DNA from: Parapristionchus giblindavisi
Taxonomy: Eukaryota; Nematoda; Chromadorea; Rhabditida; Diplogasteridae
Direction of reading: 5' to 3'
Assembly (NCBI GenBank): GCA_943737045.1
Contig: CALSFV010000251.1
Coordinates: 556,001-620,000, forward strand
DNA: 64,000 nt
Part shown: positions 12,047 to 28,389 of the stretch, in pieces
Numbering within the stretch: the stretch's first letter is position 1
How the letters are laid out: every line of letters starts with the position of its first letter
Made by a program: the position numbers and the translations under genes
Notes under the pieces: generated by a model
What the model saw: only the letters and a program-made list of their open reading frames with translations
Databases searched by the model: none
What the model was told of the DNA's origin: nothing

Positions 12047-15000
12047 CTACTTTTTGTGTTGTCGGAGTTCGCGGACAGATTTCGTCATTCCTCCGCATAG
12101 TGAATCGGATACAAAAACGATGATAACACACAGAATCAAGGCGGACGCGGGATAGGTGATGAAGTAGTGCTCCTGAGACGTTGATACTCAGGCAATATAC
12201 GCAGACAAAAAAAACGTTTTCTGCTCACATCAAACTTTCGATAAAATCCCATAAATGGACTGATGTGCTGCTGGCAGTTAATGCCTTCGTAGTTCCAGCT
12301 GCACTCGCACTCAAAACTGAAAATATATGTACGCAGTTAAATTACAATGATACTCAGCGTATGCAGCATATGAAGAAATCTTTTGCCTGATTGATTGATC
12401 TCTATATATTTCATACCTTATGCACCCCCCACCCCCTTTTATTCACCATAGCATTTATGAGAGTCATTATCATCATGTATCATTATGTTTCACTCGTATT
12501 TTCTAATTGTTTCTCGTTGCGCTCTCGGGCGTAGATAAAATATAAATATATATCTTTATTGTGCCTCTTACTGTCTGATAGATTTCTCCGAATTCACGCA
12601 TGTTCCTTCCTCGCCGCACTCACGGTTTCCTAAACATCAAAACTCACAAATCTTTCATTTTTTTCTTAATCAATCGATAATACCAGGAACCAATCAAAAT
12701 TGTATTGATAATCGATATTGATAATCGATATCTAACCTTTGTACAGGCAATAATCCACGATACTCTCGCAGTAATGGCCCGACGTTCCATTGGCGCAGTG
12801 GCAACTGCAAAACGTTTAATTATAATTCAAATTTAAACAAATTAAATAAATTTTAATTTATTAACACACTCATGTGTAGAAATATAAGCAAAGCATAAAA
12901 TTATAAACTAAATTTTAAACAGTTTTTTTTCTGGTTTAATTACCCAAGTTTGAGGTAATTCATTCTGATGATGATGCGTATGTATATAGCCTCGAAACGT
13001 CAATAAATAATCAATTCATTCTTCTTGTCTCACATCGGCCACACTCAAGAAATACATTCTATTCTATCACTCATAATGACAAGAATCACACAGTATCTAT
13101 CATTCATCAAGTTTTTACTCCATTAACATACTCATAAGTGTATTCCTTGTTGACTTCGCACAGAGCGTCGTTCTCGCAAAGATGCGCCTCGCACGGTCCT
13201 GAAATGGTCGATGATCTTTGACCTCGGTTCTTTTTAAAGAATTTGATCTTTGATCTTTGATTTGAATCTCACCCGATGGTCTCTCACAGAAAGGAAGTGC
13301 AAATCCGGGCGCGCAAACGCACCTGAATGATTAATCAATCGATATTCCCTATTAATCAATCGACATTCTCTATTAATCAATCGATATTTTCTATTAATCA
13401 ACCGATATTCTCTATTAATCAATCGATATTTTCTATTAATCAATCGATATTCTCTATTAATCAATCGACATTCTCTATTAATCAATCGATATTTTCTATT
13501 AATCAATCGATATTCTCTATTAATCAATCGATATTCTCTATTAATCAATCGATATTTTCTATTAATCAACCGATATTTTCTATTAATCAACCGATATTTT
13601 CCATTAATCAATCGACATTCTCTATTAATCAATCGATATTCTCTATTAATCAATCGATATTCTCTATTAATCAATCGATATTTTCTATTAATCAACCGAT
13701 ATTTTCTATTAATCAATCGACATTCTCTATTAATCAATCGATATTTTCTATTAATAAATCGATATTCTCTATTAATCAATCGATATTCCCTATTAATCAA
13801 TCAATATTCTCATCTCACCTAAATCCGTTATTGGCCTCTTTCTCGGTACAGATACTGGCCGAGCCATCGTCAGGGCAACTAACACATCTGAAAAGTTAAT
13901 CTCTGAACTTTGATCTTTGATCTTTGATCGCTCACTTTCCATGATGACACGGATTCTCCTCTGCAGCACAGTGACCAGTGCCAGAGTAGACGCAATCGTT
14001 GCCTGAATCAGTGAGTATCGACTAATGAGACCGCTTTGACGGAATAATTCAATAAAGGTATAAATCATTCGATCACTCTTCGCAGAAAATTTGAACCACT
14101 CTGCTCTAGCGGAATTCCATTGCAGACAAAGAAGGCGCGTTTCTTTAGAGTTTACCAGCTCAGTCAGCAGTTTTTCGTACACAAATAAGATGAGACAATG
14201 TAACCAGCGCGGAGAGTTTCAACTTAGCACGGGGCATTTGGAATATTTCCCTTCTTTTAGTGAAATATACACTTGATATGAATAAATTTTTTGCTTGATT
14301 GATTGATCGATTCGAATATTCCTGACCATTTTGTTCGTCACCAATATCACAAATGCATCGATAACTCTGCACGTTAGGATCGCTCTTCTCGAACGGAATC
14401 GCTATACATTCGGCCTTTAAAAAATAATATTAATATTAAAAATAATATTTATATTTATTAATTAAAAAATTTAAAAATACATTGGGTCCGCACGGGTCAC
14501 GTGTGCATGGAGCGAATGTTTCGCATCGTTCGCCCACGAATTCTTCATGGCATCTCAAATAATGATTGATTGACTTTTCCCACATACACACAGAGAAATA
14601 AGTGTTATCCACGGAGCATAAGAGCTGAAAAGTGTTATATTTAACACCTTTTGAACTCAAATATAACACTTTGCAGGTCTTATGCTCCGTGGATAACACT
14701 TATTTCTCTGTGTGCATGGGCACCAACTAGCAGCATAGGATCTCGATTTATAGAATTATTGATTGGTTAGATGTCAAATAACTTTATCCGAACTACAAGT
14801 GAAGCACAAGTCTACTCAAAATGGTATACTGCAATGAATGTCGCTGAATGTCACTTGAAGTTACTTTGATTAGCTTTAGGTCACTTCAAGTATGTTTTTG
14901 ATGACCCAGAGTTGTCCCTAATTGTCACTCACTCGCACCGCCTCTCATTGTTGGCATCCACACACGTGCCATGTCTGAGCGAGGTGCAACGACTTTCCTG

Positions 15001-18000
15001 GATTTTATTTATTTTTTTTAAATATAGTAATTCAATGTTTATTCATTTTAAAGGCACACCCGAGCTAATTTGAAAATCTCCCCTCTGACAATTATATCTT
15101 GCAGACAAAGGAAGCGAGAGAATGTGGTCAGAGCGGAGAGTTTCAAATTAGAAAACTACCTCAGTCATGTTACGTTTCCTCTCCTCCAGGGTGACATCGC
15201 ATAGGGAAGTTAGCTTCTCCTGAATTTTTGTAATTTTACAATATGTTTATTAAATTGAAATTGAAAATGTAAGAAAATTAAGAACGGAAAAAAATTAACA
15301 GAGCCTTCTTGGCCAACGCTGAAAGCGAATAATCCATCTGCTAGAATCAATCCAAAATCATTTAACTTTATTGTATTTAATCAATCAAAACAGTACAATG
15401 TAAAAAGGCATTTTACAACCTGATTTCGCTATATAACAAAGTCGATTATTGGTCCACGGTCCATAATTAAAGTAATTTAAAAGACTTGCATTGCACCACA
15501 TTCCGAAGTGCAAAGGAGGGCATATACAACGTGGTAGGGGGAAGAATGTGTTGTTCACTAAATTCTAACATTAGCTACATTTGAAACAAATTTAAAACAC
15601 ATCCCGAGCTAAATTAACTCTCCGCTCTGACACAACTCTATCGCTTTCATTGTGTACAAGAGTAAAAGTAGCTCGTGATGCGCCTCAATTTTAAAAATCA
15701 TTTGAAAAATAAAATTAATTTTAAAAATCAAATAATAAATACCAGTTCCGAGGACTACACTGCATTCCCCAGCAGCGCATGCAGATACTTGGCTAGTGCA
15801 ACTAAAAGAGATCAATTGAAAATATGTAAATCTTAGAGTAGAGAGTGTTTCAGCTTTTATTCTTGTAGAACTTTTTTGGTAGTCAGACAATATTCAAATA
15901 TTATGTGAGCCACCAAAAACGTGAGCCCACCCCATGTTCGTACCGCACAGCAACTCCGATACTCCGTACAGGATCGATCCACTTAAACGAATAATAATAA
16001 TAATAATAATAATTTATTAATATTATTATTAGTATAGCAACATTTACAAAATTACTTGGCAGTGAAGCTTCAATAAATTGATTATGATAATGAAAGTTCT
16101 ACCTTTCCAACTTTTTCACATTCTCAAAATTCGTAATGTTACTGAAATACTCGGAGATGCTAGCACAGGGATTGATCCGAACCATCGAATTGGTCAGGTT
16201 GAGGAACTCGCAATGCTCACCTGAACGTCACGATTTATTTTATTGAAAAAAGTCATGATACTCTCGATTTTTAATATTAAACAAGTGTTATTATTCTATG
16301 CATAGAACATGCACATAAGTTATATTTTTTCCGCATCTAATATATTCTTAAGTAGCTTTTGAAAAAAAAGCATTAAAACGTAAGATAATCAGGAACTGAC
16401 CCCCGACGTGCAACGAACCCTCGGTCACTTGGCCCGTGACATCAGGACAGTTGCACCTAAAATACTAATTTTGGTAAACTTTGTATTTCGAAAAAGTGCA
16501 ATTTCACTATTAGAACCTTGCTGTGAACGTGCCCGCTTTCGCATCGAAATCATTGATACAGACGCCTTCATTGTGGCAAGGCCAAGTGGCGCATGGAAGC
16601 AGAGTTTCGCACTGAATGTAAAGTGTTTTTTGATCTTTGATCTTCGATCTTTGAGCTTTGATCTTACATGTTGTCCGGTATACTCTGGAGAGCAGAGGCA
16701 GGAGCACGCGTCCCCGTTGACCATGGGGTATCCGTGTCCCATGCAGAAATCCTCTTCGCACCTGAGAAAATCCGGTTTGTCAGCATATTTCGATTTAAAT
16801 TTTTGTCCACATTTTGGAATGAATATTTCAAAATATCTCACAGTCGTTCCTTTTTGGAATAATCACACAATACTCCTTGGTAGCCGAGCTTGCACTGGCA
16901 TCTGAAACATCAGCGTTTATAAGAATACCGGATCAGAAGTCAAAAAGGGTCCGAAAGTCAAAAGGGTCCGAAAAATAAAATAAACACGAAAGAAATGGCC
17001 TTTTGCTAGACTTTTATGGTATGCTTTTAGGCTGGTCCGATGTAGTTCAAATCAATTATATGTTCAAATCAATTATATGTAGCTCTTCTTAACTTTTTCG
17101 ATGTCCACTACTATACTTATGCTACCCCGTTGTGGCATAGTAAATTATGTATCCAACCATTTTTCTTGTTTGTGTCCTATGTATTGTTAATTACGTACCA
17201 GCATAATAAAGTTATTATTATTAGTACCCAATAATCATACAATCAGTGCTCACTTATAGCGAATTTCGATCGCGAGGTCCTTTTGCTCTATTTCGGTATT
17301 GTCAGCATCTAGAAAACATTTTTCAAATTAATTAAATTAATATTTTTCAAAGATATGATCGTACTTGCCATCCGTCGCGCGCACAGATCTCCGCTGCGAG
17401 AGGAGTTCTGTAGAAAAAAATCGATAAATGCATGATGTAAAAGTTGTTTCCATACGAAAGATTATGATGCGTAACACTGAACCAAATGCAATACATTAAA
17501 TGCCGAAACAGTTTCCCCAAGTAGTGTTGTATGGGAAAAAGAAACGAAAAGAAAATAATACCAAACATCCCGCATACGCATCGAGATCCTTCTGGAATCC
17601 CTTCAGTCGACCTCGATCCATAACCATTTGCGTTTCTCCAATGCTAAAGTAAAAGAATTATGTAGTGCGACAACACTTTGTATAATTAAATTAATTTATC
17701 TACGCCCGAGGCGCAACAGCAATTGAATGAACGTATGCACTTTATAAAACGCTTACGTGTAGCATACTCCTGCATTTTGACACAAGTGATCCTCACACGC
17801 TCCCTTGTCAGCGACCAACTCGCATCGCTTACCATAGTGACTCTCACGGCAGTTGCAGTAGAACCTCAAATTTATTTCATTCAGAACCTCTACACCGTGT
17901 CTCTGGTGAATACACTCACAGAAAATTTCCTAAGGAAAATGTTGGAACTGCGATTCCCTTAGGGAATAATTCCCTTATCCACGCATAATCCCTAATATGT

Positions 18001-19420
18001 AAGGGGAATTTTTACTAGGGAATTATTCCCTTAACGAATTCCCTTACATATAAGGGATTTCCAATGCATGTATGAGCGCGTCCGACTACGGCTATCATCA
18101 AGTTTTACGAGAGTCCAAACATGTTCACATGGCTTAGTGGCAAGACTGTTGTGTAGCGATCCGAACCTCGCAGGTTCGATTCCAACCCAGTGTAAGTCAA
18201 CTTTGCCCATTTTTCTTATTGTTTAAATCTATTTCAAATCCCTTAAATGTAAGGCAGTAATTCCCTTATATAACTGGGAATAATTCTCTTGGGGTACCTT
18301 AGCCAGGGAATTATTCCCTTAAATATAAGGAAAATTTCTGTGAGTGTATTACGGTATTTGCAGTTATAAAAGTCGGGTTACGGTACTTTCCGTTGTCGTT
18401 GCGGCAAGTTCCGCCGTTGAGACAGAGTTCATCAGAAGTAGCGCATGGATTGAATTTGACCACTCCAGGTACGTCTTTCAGTAAAGTTCGATCCTCTTCA
18501 CCTTCTTCTATCTGGTAATTATTGCAGATTAAGCATTGTACAGTTTTTGTAAGGTTTTTACTGTTTCAGAATCCGAACGGAAATATAAAACAAACAAAAG
18601 TTCAAAATCAAAGCACACTGGTCCGAAAGTCTTTAAGATATTCATACTCAACGGAAATATATGATGCGCGCAGCAGCAGGATGTACAAAAAAACTCGACC
18701 GGGCTGCGCTGTATACACTAACATCAATTTGCGGTCGAGCAGTGAAATAGCTCTTCATCTTCATCACTCGAGGCAGAACCTTCCCTCGGAACCTGGACGC
18801 TCTTTCTGAAGTTGGGATCCCTCAGAAGCAGCCAAATATGAATTTTAAATTTTTTTTTAATTTCAAAATTTTAAAAGTGAGCTAATTACCCTCCTCTTCC
18901 GGGCTTGCTTTGAATCGAAAAGAACGCTCCCTCGGCTGTTGACCACGCAAGAGATAGGTAAGACCTGCACAAATTGTGTTGAGTAGTGAGAGAAATCGAT
19001 GAGCGGTCGCTAAGATCAAATATCAATCGTGGAAAGCGATTGCGGAATATCATCATCATAATATTATAGAGAACGAATGAATGTTAGAGACACAAATTGG
19101 GTTGGTTGCGTTAGAAACTTTTAATAAAAAAAACTCTAAAACTATGTGAAAGGAAGATGCTTTTTTGCTTTATCATCATCGCCCAAATTCGCGTAGTTTC
19201 TTTAGGCTTAGGCTCTCTGATTCTGGGACTGTCGGAAGTAAGAATAGCTTTTTCCCCATGCACATCAGAGTCCTACTCTTGATAAATGTGTTTCAAATCG
19301 TAAAAAACCTTTAGGCTTAGGCTCTCTGATGTTCACAATCGAGATATTTTCTAAACTTAGATGATATCACTATCAAACAAATAAAGACTTACAGCAGAGT
19401 AATACCAATCGGCCGTTCAT
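12047..19420 (-). CDS. EGF-repeat type I membrane protein, copy 1
   Basis: Twenty-seven exons: 19393-19420, 18890-18964, 18723-18805, 18387-18511, 17757-17864, 17562-17643, 17365-17407, 17254-17308, 16842-16901, 16668-16761, 16517-16611, 16401-16456, 16103-16220, 15931-15981, 15759-15801, 15160-15219, 14933-14997, 14481-14553, 14327-14414, 13936-14002, 13819-13887, 13273-13322, 13132-13198, 12737-12804, 12572-12629, 12229-12316, 12047-12172. All have GT-AG borders and compatible phases, giving 664 residues. It begins with a signal peptide (MNGRLVLLCCLTYLLRGQQ), continues with about ten EGF-like modules (LCLNGGTC, HLCQNAGVC, PCHNEGVC, SLRHGTC, ENPCHHG and others), then one hydrophobic span (ALILCVIIVFV) and a short basic tail ending RELRQHKK. 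An extracellular adhesion or receptor role is inferred. EGF module 2 is split by a roughly 60-residue insert. No ortholog was recognised. Exon choice near 15759-15981 is the least certain part. Confidence 0.85.
12384..12557. mobile_element. Copy-1-specific intron insertion flanked by ATCTTT
   Basis: Copy 2 reads continuously from AAGAAATCTTT into ATTGTGCC near 40325-40336. Here 174 bp are interposed and ATCTTT is repeated on both sides. The insert ends GCTCTCGGGCGTAGATAA followed by TATA repeats, a terminus also seen at about 33485-33515 and inverted near 17690-17710. Element class unknown. Confidence 0.6.
13327..13812. repeat. 21-bp minisatellite in EGF-gene intron, about 23 units
   Basis: Tandem TATTAATCAATCGATATTCTC with point variants fills almost all of intron 13323-13818. 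Because the period is a multiple of three, stop-free frames appear on both strands; they are not genes. The equivalent intron of copy 2 is six times longer. Confidence 0.97.
14587..14714. mobile_element. 128-bp palindromic element, TA target
   Basis: CACACAGAGAAATAAGTGTT and the following ATCCACGGAGCATAAGA are mirrored exactly at the right end. An inner AGTGTTATAT pair nests within. Copy 2 (near 44876) has the empty site CACATATGGG. TA precedes the element, and the right-hand duplicate has become CA. A TA target is typical of Tc1/mariner-type MITEs. It lies in an intron of the EGF gene. Confidence 0.85.
17913..18346. mobile_element. 434-bp TA-flanked MITE with internal tRNA-like box
   Basis: Terminal CACTCACAGAAAATTTCC is inverted at the other end and TA borders both sides. 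The interior is rich in TTCCCTTA/TAAGGGAA. It lies in the intron between EGF-gene exons 4 and 5. The duplicate at 47905-48629 carries a further insertion. TA targeting suggests a Tc1/mariner-related MITE; no transposase. Confidence 0.8.
18123..18193 (+). pseudogene. tRNA-like A/B-box sequence inside MITE
   Basis: TGGCTTAGTGGCAAGA matches an A box, and GGTTCGATTCC is a consensus B box about 43 nt downstream, close to tRNA spacing. Acceptor and T stems pair poorly. It is repeated in the duplicate at about 48115-48185. It may be a captured tRNA fragment or chance; Pol III activity is not shown. Confidence 0.4.
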
Positions 19421-20741
19421 CACTTCATAAACGTAAAGAATGAGCTCTATTTGTTCTATTTGTTCCCCTCTCATTTTAATCCCTCATTATGATCAATCAA
19501 ACAAGTTTCATTCAAATCGGTGAGACAAAAGTTTAAACTCTCGGAAAAGGGTCTCATTTTCTTACGTTTTCACAGGAAATCCGTGTCATCCATTTCCATA
19601 ATTCTTATGTAAAACAAATCATCTATGAAAACAATACTTTTATCGATTCATCTACTATGTTTACAATTGTTGCTAGGCAATCAATCACGCTCAATAATGT
19701 ACCATATCAAACATATTATTGATTGATTGGTGGAGATAATAAACTCTTCAGGGCAGATATATAATATGTGGGGGTTGGACATCACAACGTTGTAAAATTA
19801 ATATGAATAAATAAAATATATGATAAGTGATCGTTGGGTTTGGCAAGGCAAAAGTAGCGAATATCGATTGAATAAATCAATCAATAGTGAGCAGTATCGA
19901 TTTGATTCGCAGAATTCTATAAGGGTGGAGTAACGCGGGGAAGCACCAACAAATCTACGGAAGTGAAATAGGGGAAGGGGTTAACAGGAAACTCCAAGCA
20001 AATCTGGAACTCTCCGCTCTGGTCATACTCTCTCGCTTTCGTTGTCTACGAGAGAGTATTACCAGAGATTAACATTAGCTTGGGGTGCGCTTCAGTCGTA
20101 CACCCACAAGCTCATTTGAAACCGTGAAAATACGAGAATGTCTTGCCAGATCGATTTCACATGAGCTTGAGGTGTTTTTTTTGTCAGGACAGAATAATTC
20201 GTTCTGAGAAATATTCCTAAAACAACACTTTTTAAATTATTGATTGAGCAAGAAAATAGTGCGTACAAATCGATTTGAACATGGTGAAAAACGAAGAAAG
20301 GATAAAGTGAAAAAGGCACTTCGGAATTTTCTAAAAAGTAGAGATTAATCGATAAATCGATAAGTAGGCGAAGTTAGTTCGAGATTATCGATTAGTGAAT
20401 AAGGCAATAAATATACTCTCTATACATGCTCTGATATAAATATGTAATATAGAAAAATCTGTAAATTATTAGTAGTGGTGTAAACAAAACAAACTAAAAA
20501 TGAGGCAAAAGAACATTGTAGTGCCACACGGAATCAATATGCACCGTGCAATCTAGACGTACGGTGGGGGTAAAACAGGGGGTCTTGAACGGAAATCATG
20601 GATTACTGTAGGCCGATTATCGATTATTTCGGCTCACAGAAATCAACATGCACCGTGCATTCTAGACATACGGTATGCGCGCGAGGGTACAACAGGGGGT
20701 CTTGGACGGAAATCATGGATTACGGTAGCATCGATTATCGA
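19421..20741. other. Intergenic, between PDZ gene 3' end and EGF gene
   Basis: No gene is found. It contains a foldback repeat at 19985-20092 and a two-copy 109-bp tandem repeat (about 20533-20641 and 20642-20750) whose second copy overlaps the last codons of the PDZ gene. The spacer is 1.3 kb between two same-strand genes, longer than typical nematode operon spacing. Confidence 0.5.
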
Positions 20742-25773
<5,032 letters not shown>

Positions 25774-25965
25774 CTGAAATTTTATCATTTTTTGTGATTT
25801 CAATCAGCGAAAATTTAAAAATCGAAATGTAACAGATGCGGCATACAACAATACGGTACACTTTATGGCAGAAAATTCCATTACCCGAGGACAGAAAAGG
25901 ATAAGATCTTTTAAATGCCATTGTAGTCACGAAAAACTCGAGGGCTTCGAAGTAATTTTCATAAT

Positions 25966-26804
25966 ATTATTATTATCAAGGGCGATAAAGATGAAGTGAA
26001 GAATAAGAAGACGAGTGAGACAAGGAAGAAAGAAGAAGTTAAGAATTGATTTTCAATCAATTCCATCCTTTCACTATGACCCTATCAATATTCGATAAAC
26101 GGTCCACAAAATGTAAAATATATTAAGCATGTAAATGTACTCACATTATATTAGATAGCATTCAATTCATTTTCATTCAAATCACATTTATCAAGAGTTC
26201 ATTAGGTCGAAAGCTCTGTTTTTATTTATCATACATCATAAAGATATTTCAACAACTAAAGTGAACGAATTAGGATTAAGAAATATGCACACGGCGAAAA
26301 GTAAAAAGAGACAATGGACAAAGGGAAATGGTGGAAGGTGAAAGATGGACAATCCCTATATAACGTATTCTCAAGTGCCAAGATCAAAGATCAGAGTGGT
26401 ATCTGTTGTTCCTATTCCTGCTCTTCGCTTCGCTTAGGAAGCTGCGCCCAACTGTCTTCCGAAAGTAGTCTCTCCATCTTGTCGGGCACTCCCTTTTCCT
26501 CGACCGCGACAGGGAAACCACTCGATCATGGATCGGCTCTACTTCAAGGACCCATACCATGCAATACGAAAAAGGAAAACTTTTTTTCTGTAAAGACCAT
26601 ATGATCAAATATAATCGATAATCCAATAATATACAAAAATCAGTTACATTTCACAAATTAGTTGATGAAATTGTACAAAACAATTAAAACTGGAGTGAGT
26701 TTGCATGCATATTGGTATAAGATCACTAGAAATTGAATGAAGAATGAAAGATACCGTAATGATTGATGACTCGATTGATAATCATAACTACCGTAATCTA
26801 CTCA
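25966..26804. other. AT-rich spacer upstream of PDZ fragment
   Basis: Homology to the FERM-PDZ gene stops here. No FERM exon is present; a short GATCAAAGATC tract lies near 26380. No gene supported. Confidence 0.45.
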
Positions 26805-27236
26805 CAAGGGGATGGTCGCAACTGGTCCTGGCCATATGAGATGGCAATAACATGACTAGGATCAGTTTTCGATGCTGATTACGAATCCGTTTTCAGAAAG
26901 TGCCTAATCGACCTGATTTTCAAGGAAATCGATATTTTAATTAGGAAATTGGTGTGGTTTCCTGCGCAAACCGTCCGGGCGGGCTGGTGAACTCATCTAT
27001 AAAATCTCGCAATACTTTACCTTACATTGCCGGATCCTTCCGACGCAATCCAGATAGTTTGTGAAGGAAACTACACGACTTTTCGAATTAACAAGCCAAA
27101 TTTCAATACCGATTTCCTCGAAAATCAGGTCGATTAGGCACTTTCTGAAAACGGATTCGTAATCAGCATCGAAAACTGATCCTAGTCATGTTATTGCCAT
27201 CTCATATGACCAGGACCAGTTGCGACCATCCCCTTG
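26805..27236. mobile_element. 432-bp TIR element upstream of MSP, TCA duplication
   Basis: Arms of about 130-150 bp begin CAAGGGGATGGTCGCAACTG and are inverted at the right end. TCA flanks both sides (26802-26804, 27237-27239). A 3-bp duplication and long TIRs fit a PIF/Harbinger-type MITE. It ends about 410 bp before the MSP start codon. Confidence 0.75.
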
Positions 27237-27572
27237 TCAATAAGATAAATACAACTTAAGATCATCTTCAGAACAGTTGCGAACTTTGTTTGCTGAATAT
27301 GCATGTGATTTTTCTGCTTCTTTTTCTTTTACTCTTTCTTTTTTCTTTTTCTTTTTAATATCGATAGCTTCTACAGATTAAATTATGCGCATCGAATTAC
27401 AAATCCACATCGAAATGACTGAAAGATTTGTTAGGTTATACCATCGATTTTCGAAATCTCGTTTATGTTTTCCATAAATCTCGCCATATTTAACTAATGA
27501 TCTTATGCTACATGTATTATATGTATATTATCCTAATATAATATAACACAATGGCAATTTAAATAATAATTT

Positions 27573-27611
27573 GATAGAGCTTTATGAAAATTGCATTCTT
27601 CCCTATAAAAG
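27573..27611 (+). promoter_or_regulatory. Putative MSP core promoter (GATA and TATA motifs)
   Basis: TTGATAGAGC (GATA core at 27573) precedes a TATA-like CTATAAAAG at 27603-27611, 35 bp before the ATG. GATA sites and TATA-like boxes are known in nematode sperm-gene promoters. Assignment rests on motif and position only. Confidence 0.5.
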
Positions 27612-27645
27612 ACTGCGCGATCGGTCAATCTTCACATTAGTCGTC

Positions 27646-28364
27646 ATGGCTCAGTCAGTACCTCCCGGAGATATCGCCACCCAACCCGGATCCAAGATCG
27701 TCTTCAACGCTCCTTATGATGACAAGCACACCTACCACATCAAGGTTAGCTGAGATCTTAAGGCCTAGGGTCTAATGGGGGTTTAGGGTTCTACGGTTTT
27801 AGGATCGTAGTGTTTTAAGCTCTCGATGTTTTAGCTAACTAGTCAATAAGGTATTATGGTGAAAAGATCTTCAGGAATCTATTTAAAAATGCTAATTTTG
27901 ATATTTACAGGTGACCAACTCCTCTGCTCGTCGTATCGGATGGGCCTTCAAGACCACCAACATGAAGAGACTCGGTGTCGACCCCGGATCAGGAGTACTC
28001 GACCCCAAGGAGGCTGCCCTCATCGCCGTCTCCTGCGACGCCTTCGCCTACGGACAGGAGGTACAATATCTTTGATCTTGTTGGCATGCACCCACAGAAA
28101 AAACCCTAGTCTATAAGGGAATTATTCCCTAGTAACTTATCTCTACGGAATTCTTCCCTTATAGATAAGGGAATTCTTTTTTCCTTTTGGGATTTTTTTC
28201 TGTGTACTGTATTTTATTGCTCTGTTTAGGACACCAACAACGACCGTATCACCATCGAGTGGACCAACACCCCTGATGGAGCCGCCAAGCAGTTCCGTCG
28301 TGAATGGTTCCAGGGTGACGGTATGGTTCGCAGAAAGAACCTCCCTATTGAATACAACCCCTAA
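27646..28364 (+). CDS. Major sperm protein (MSP)
   Basis: Exons 27646-27744, 27911-28060 and 28230-28364 join in phase 0 to a 127-residue protein, the canonical MSP length. It starts [15 protein letters not shown] and contains [40 protein letters not shown] and the C-terminus [11 protein letters not shown] is the immunoglobulin-fold cytoskeletal protein that polymerises to drive crawling of nematode sperm and is also a signal to oocytes. No defects seen. It is divergently oriented to the PDZ gene. Intron 2 carries a 112-bp element. MSP genes are multicopy, so no member number is assigned. Confidence 0.97.
28093..28204. mobile_element. 112-bp foldback element in MSP intron 2
   Basis: CACAGAAAAAACCC and its inverse GGGATTTTTTTCTGTG bound an interior of TTCCCTTA/TAAGGGAA palindromes, resembling the element at 17913-18346. 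The homologous intron of the second MSP copy (63058-63102) lacks it. Confidence 0.75.
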
Positions 28365-28383
28365 ACTCACCCCCCCCCCCTTC

Positions 28384-28389
28384 AATAAA
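28384..28389 (+). terminator. MSP polyadenylation signal AATAAA
   Basis: AATAAA lies 20 bp past the stop codon after a C-rich tract; the same arrangement follows the second copy (63257-63262). Confidence 0.7.

Noticed and set aside
13327..13812. CRISPR array
   Set aside because: Direct tandem repeats without unique spacers in a eukaryotic intron.
13234..13899. INQSIFS and INREYRL repeat proteins on both strands (also 41100-44170)
   Set aside because: The 21-bp minisatellite is an intron between two EGF exons; a repeat period divisible by three keeps frames open by itself.
16408..16905. 165-codon plus-strand frame
   Set aside because: It lies opposite four spliced EGF exons on the minus strand whose cysteine pattern and phases are coherent.
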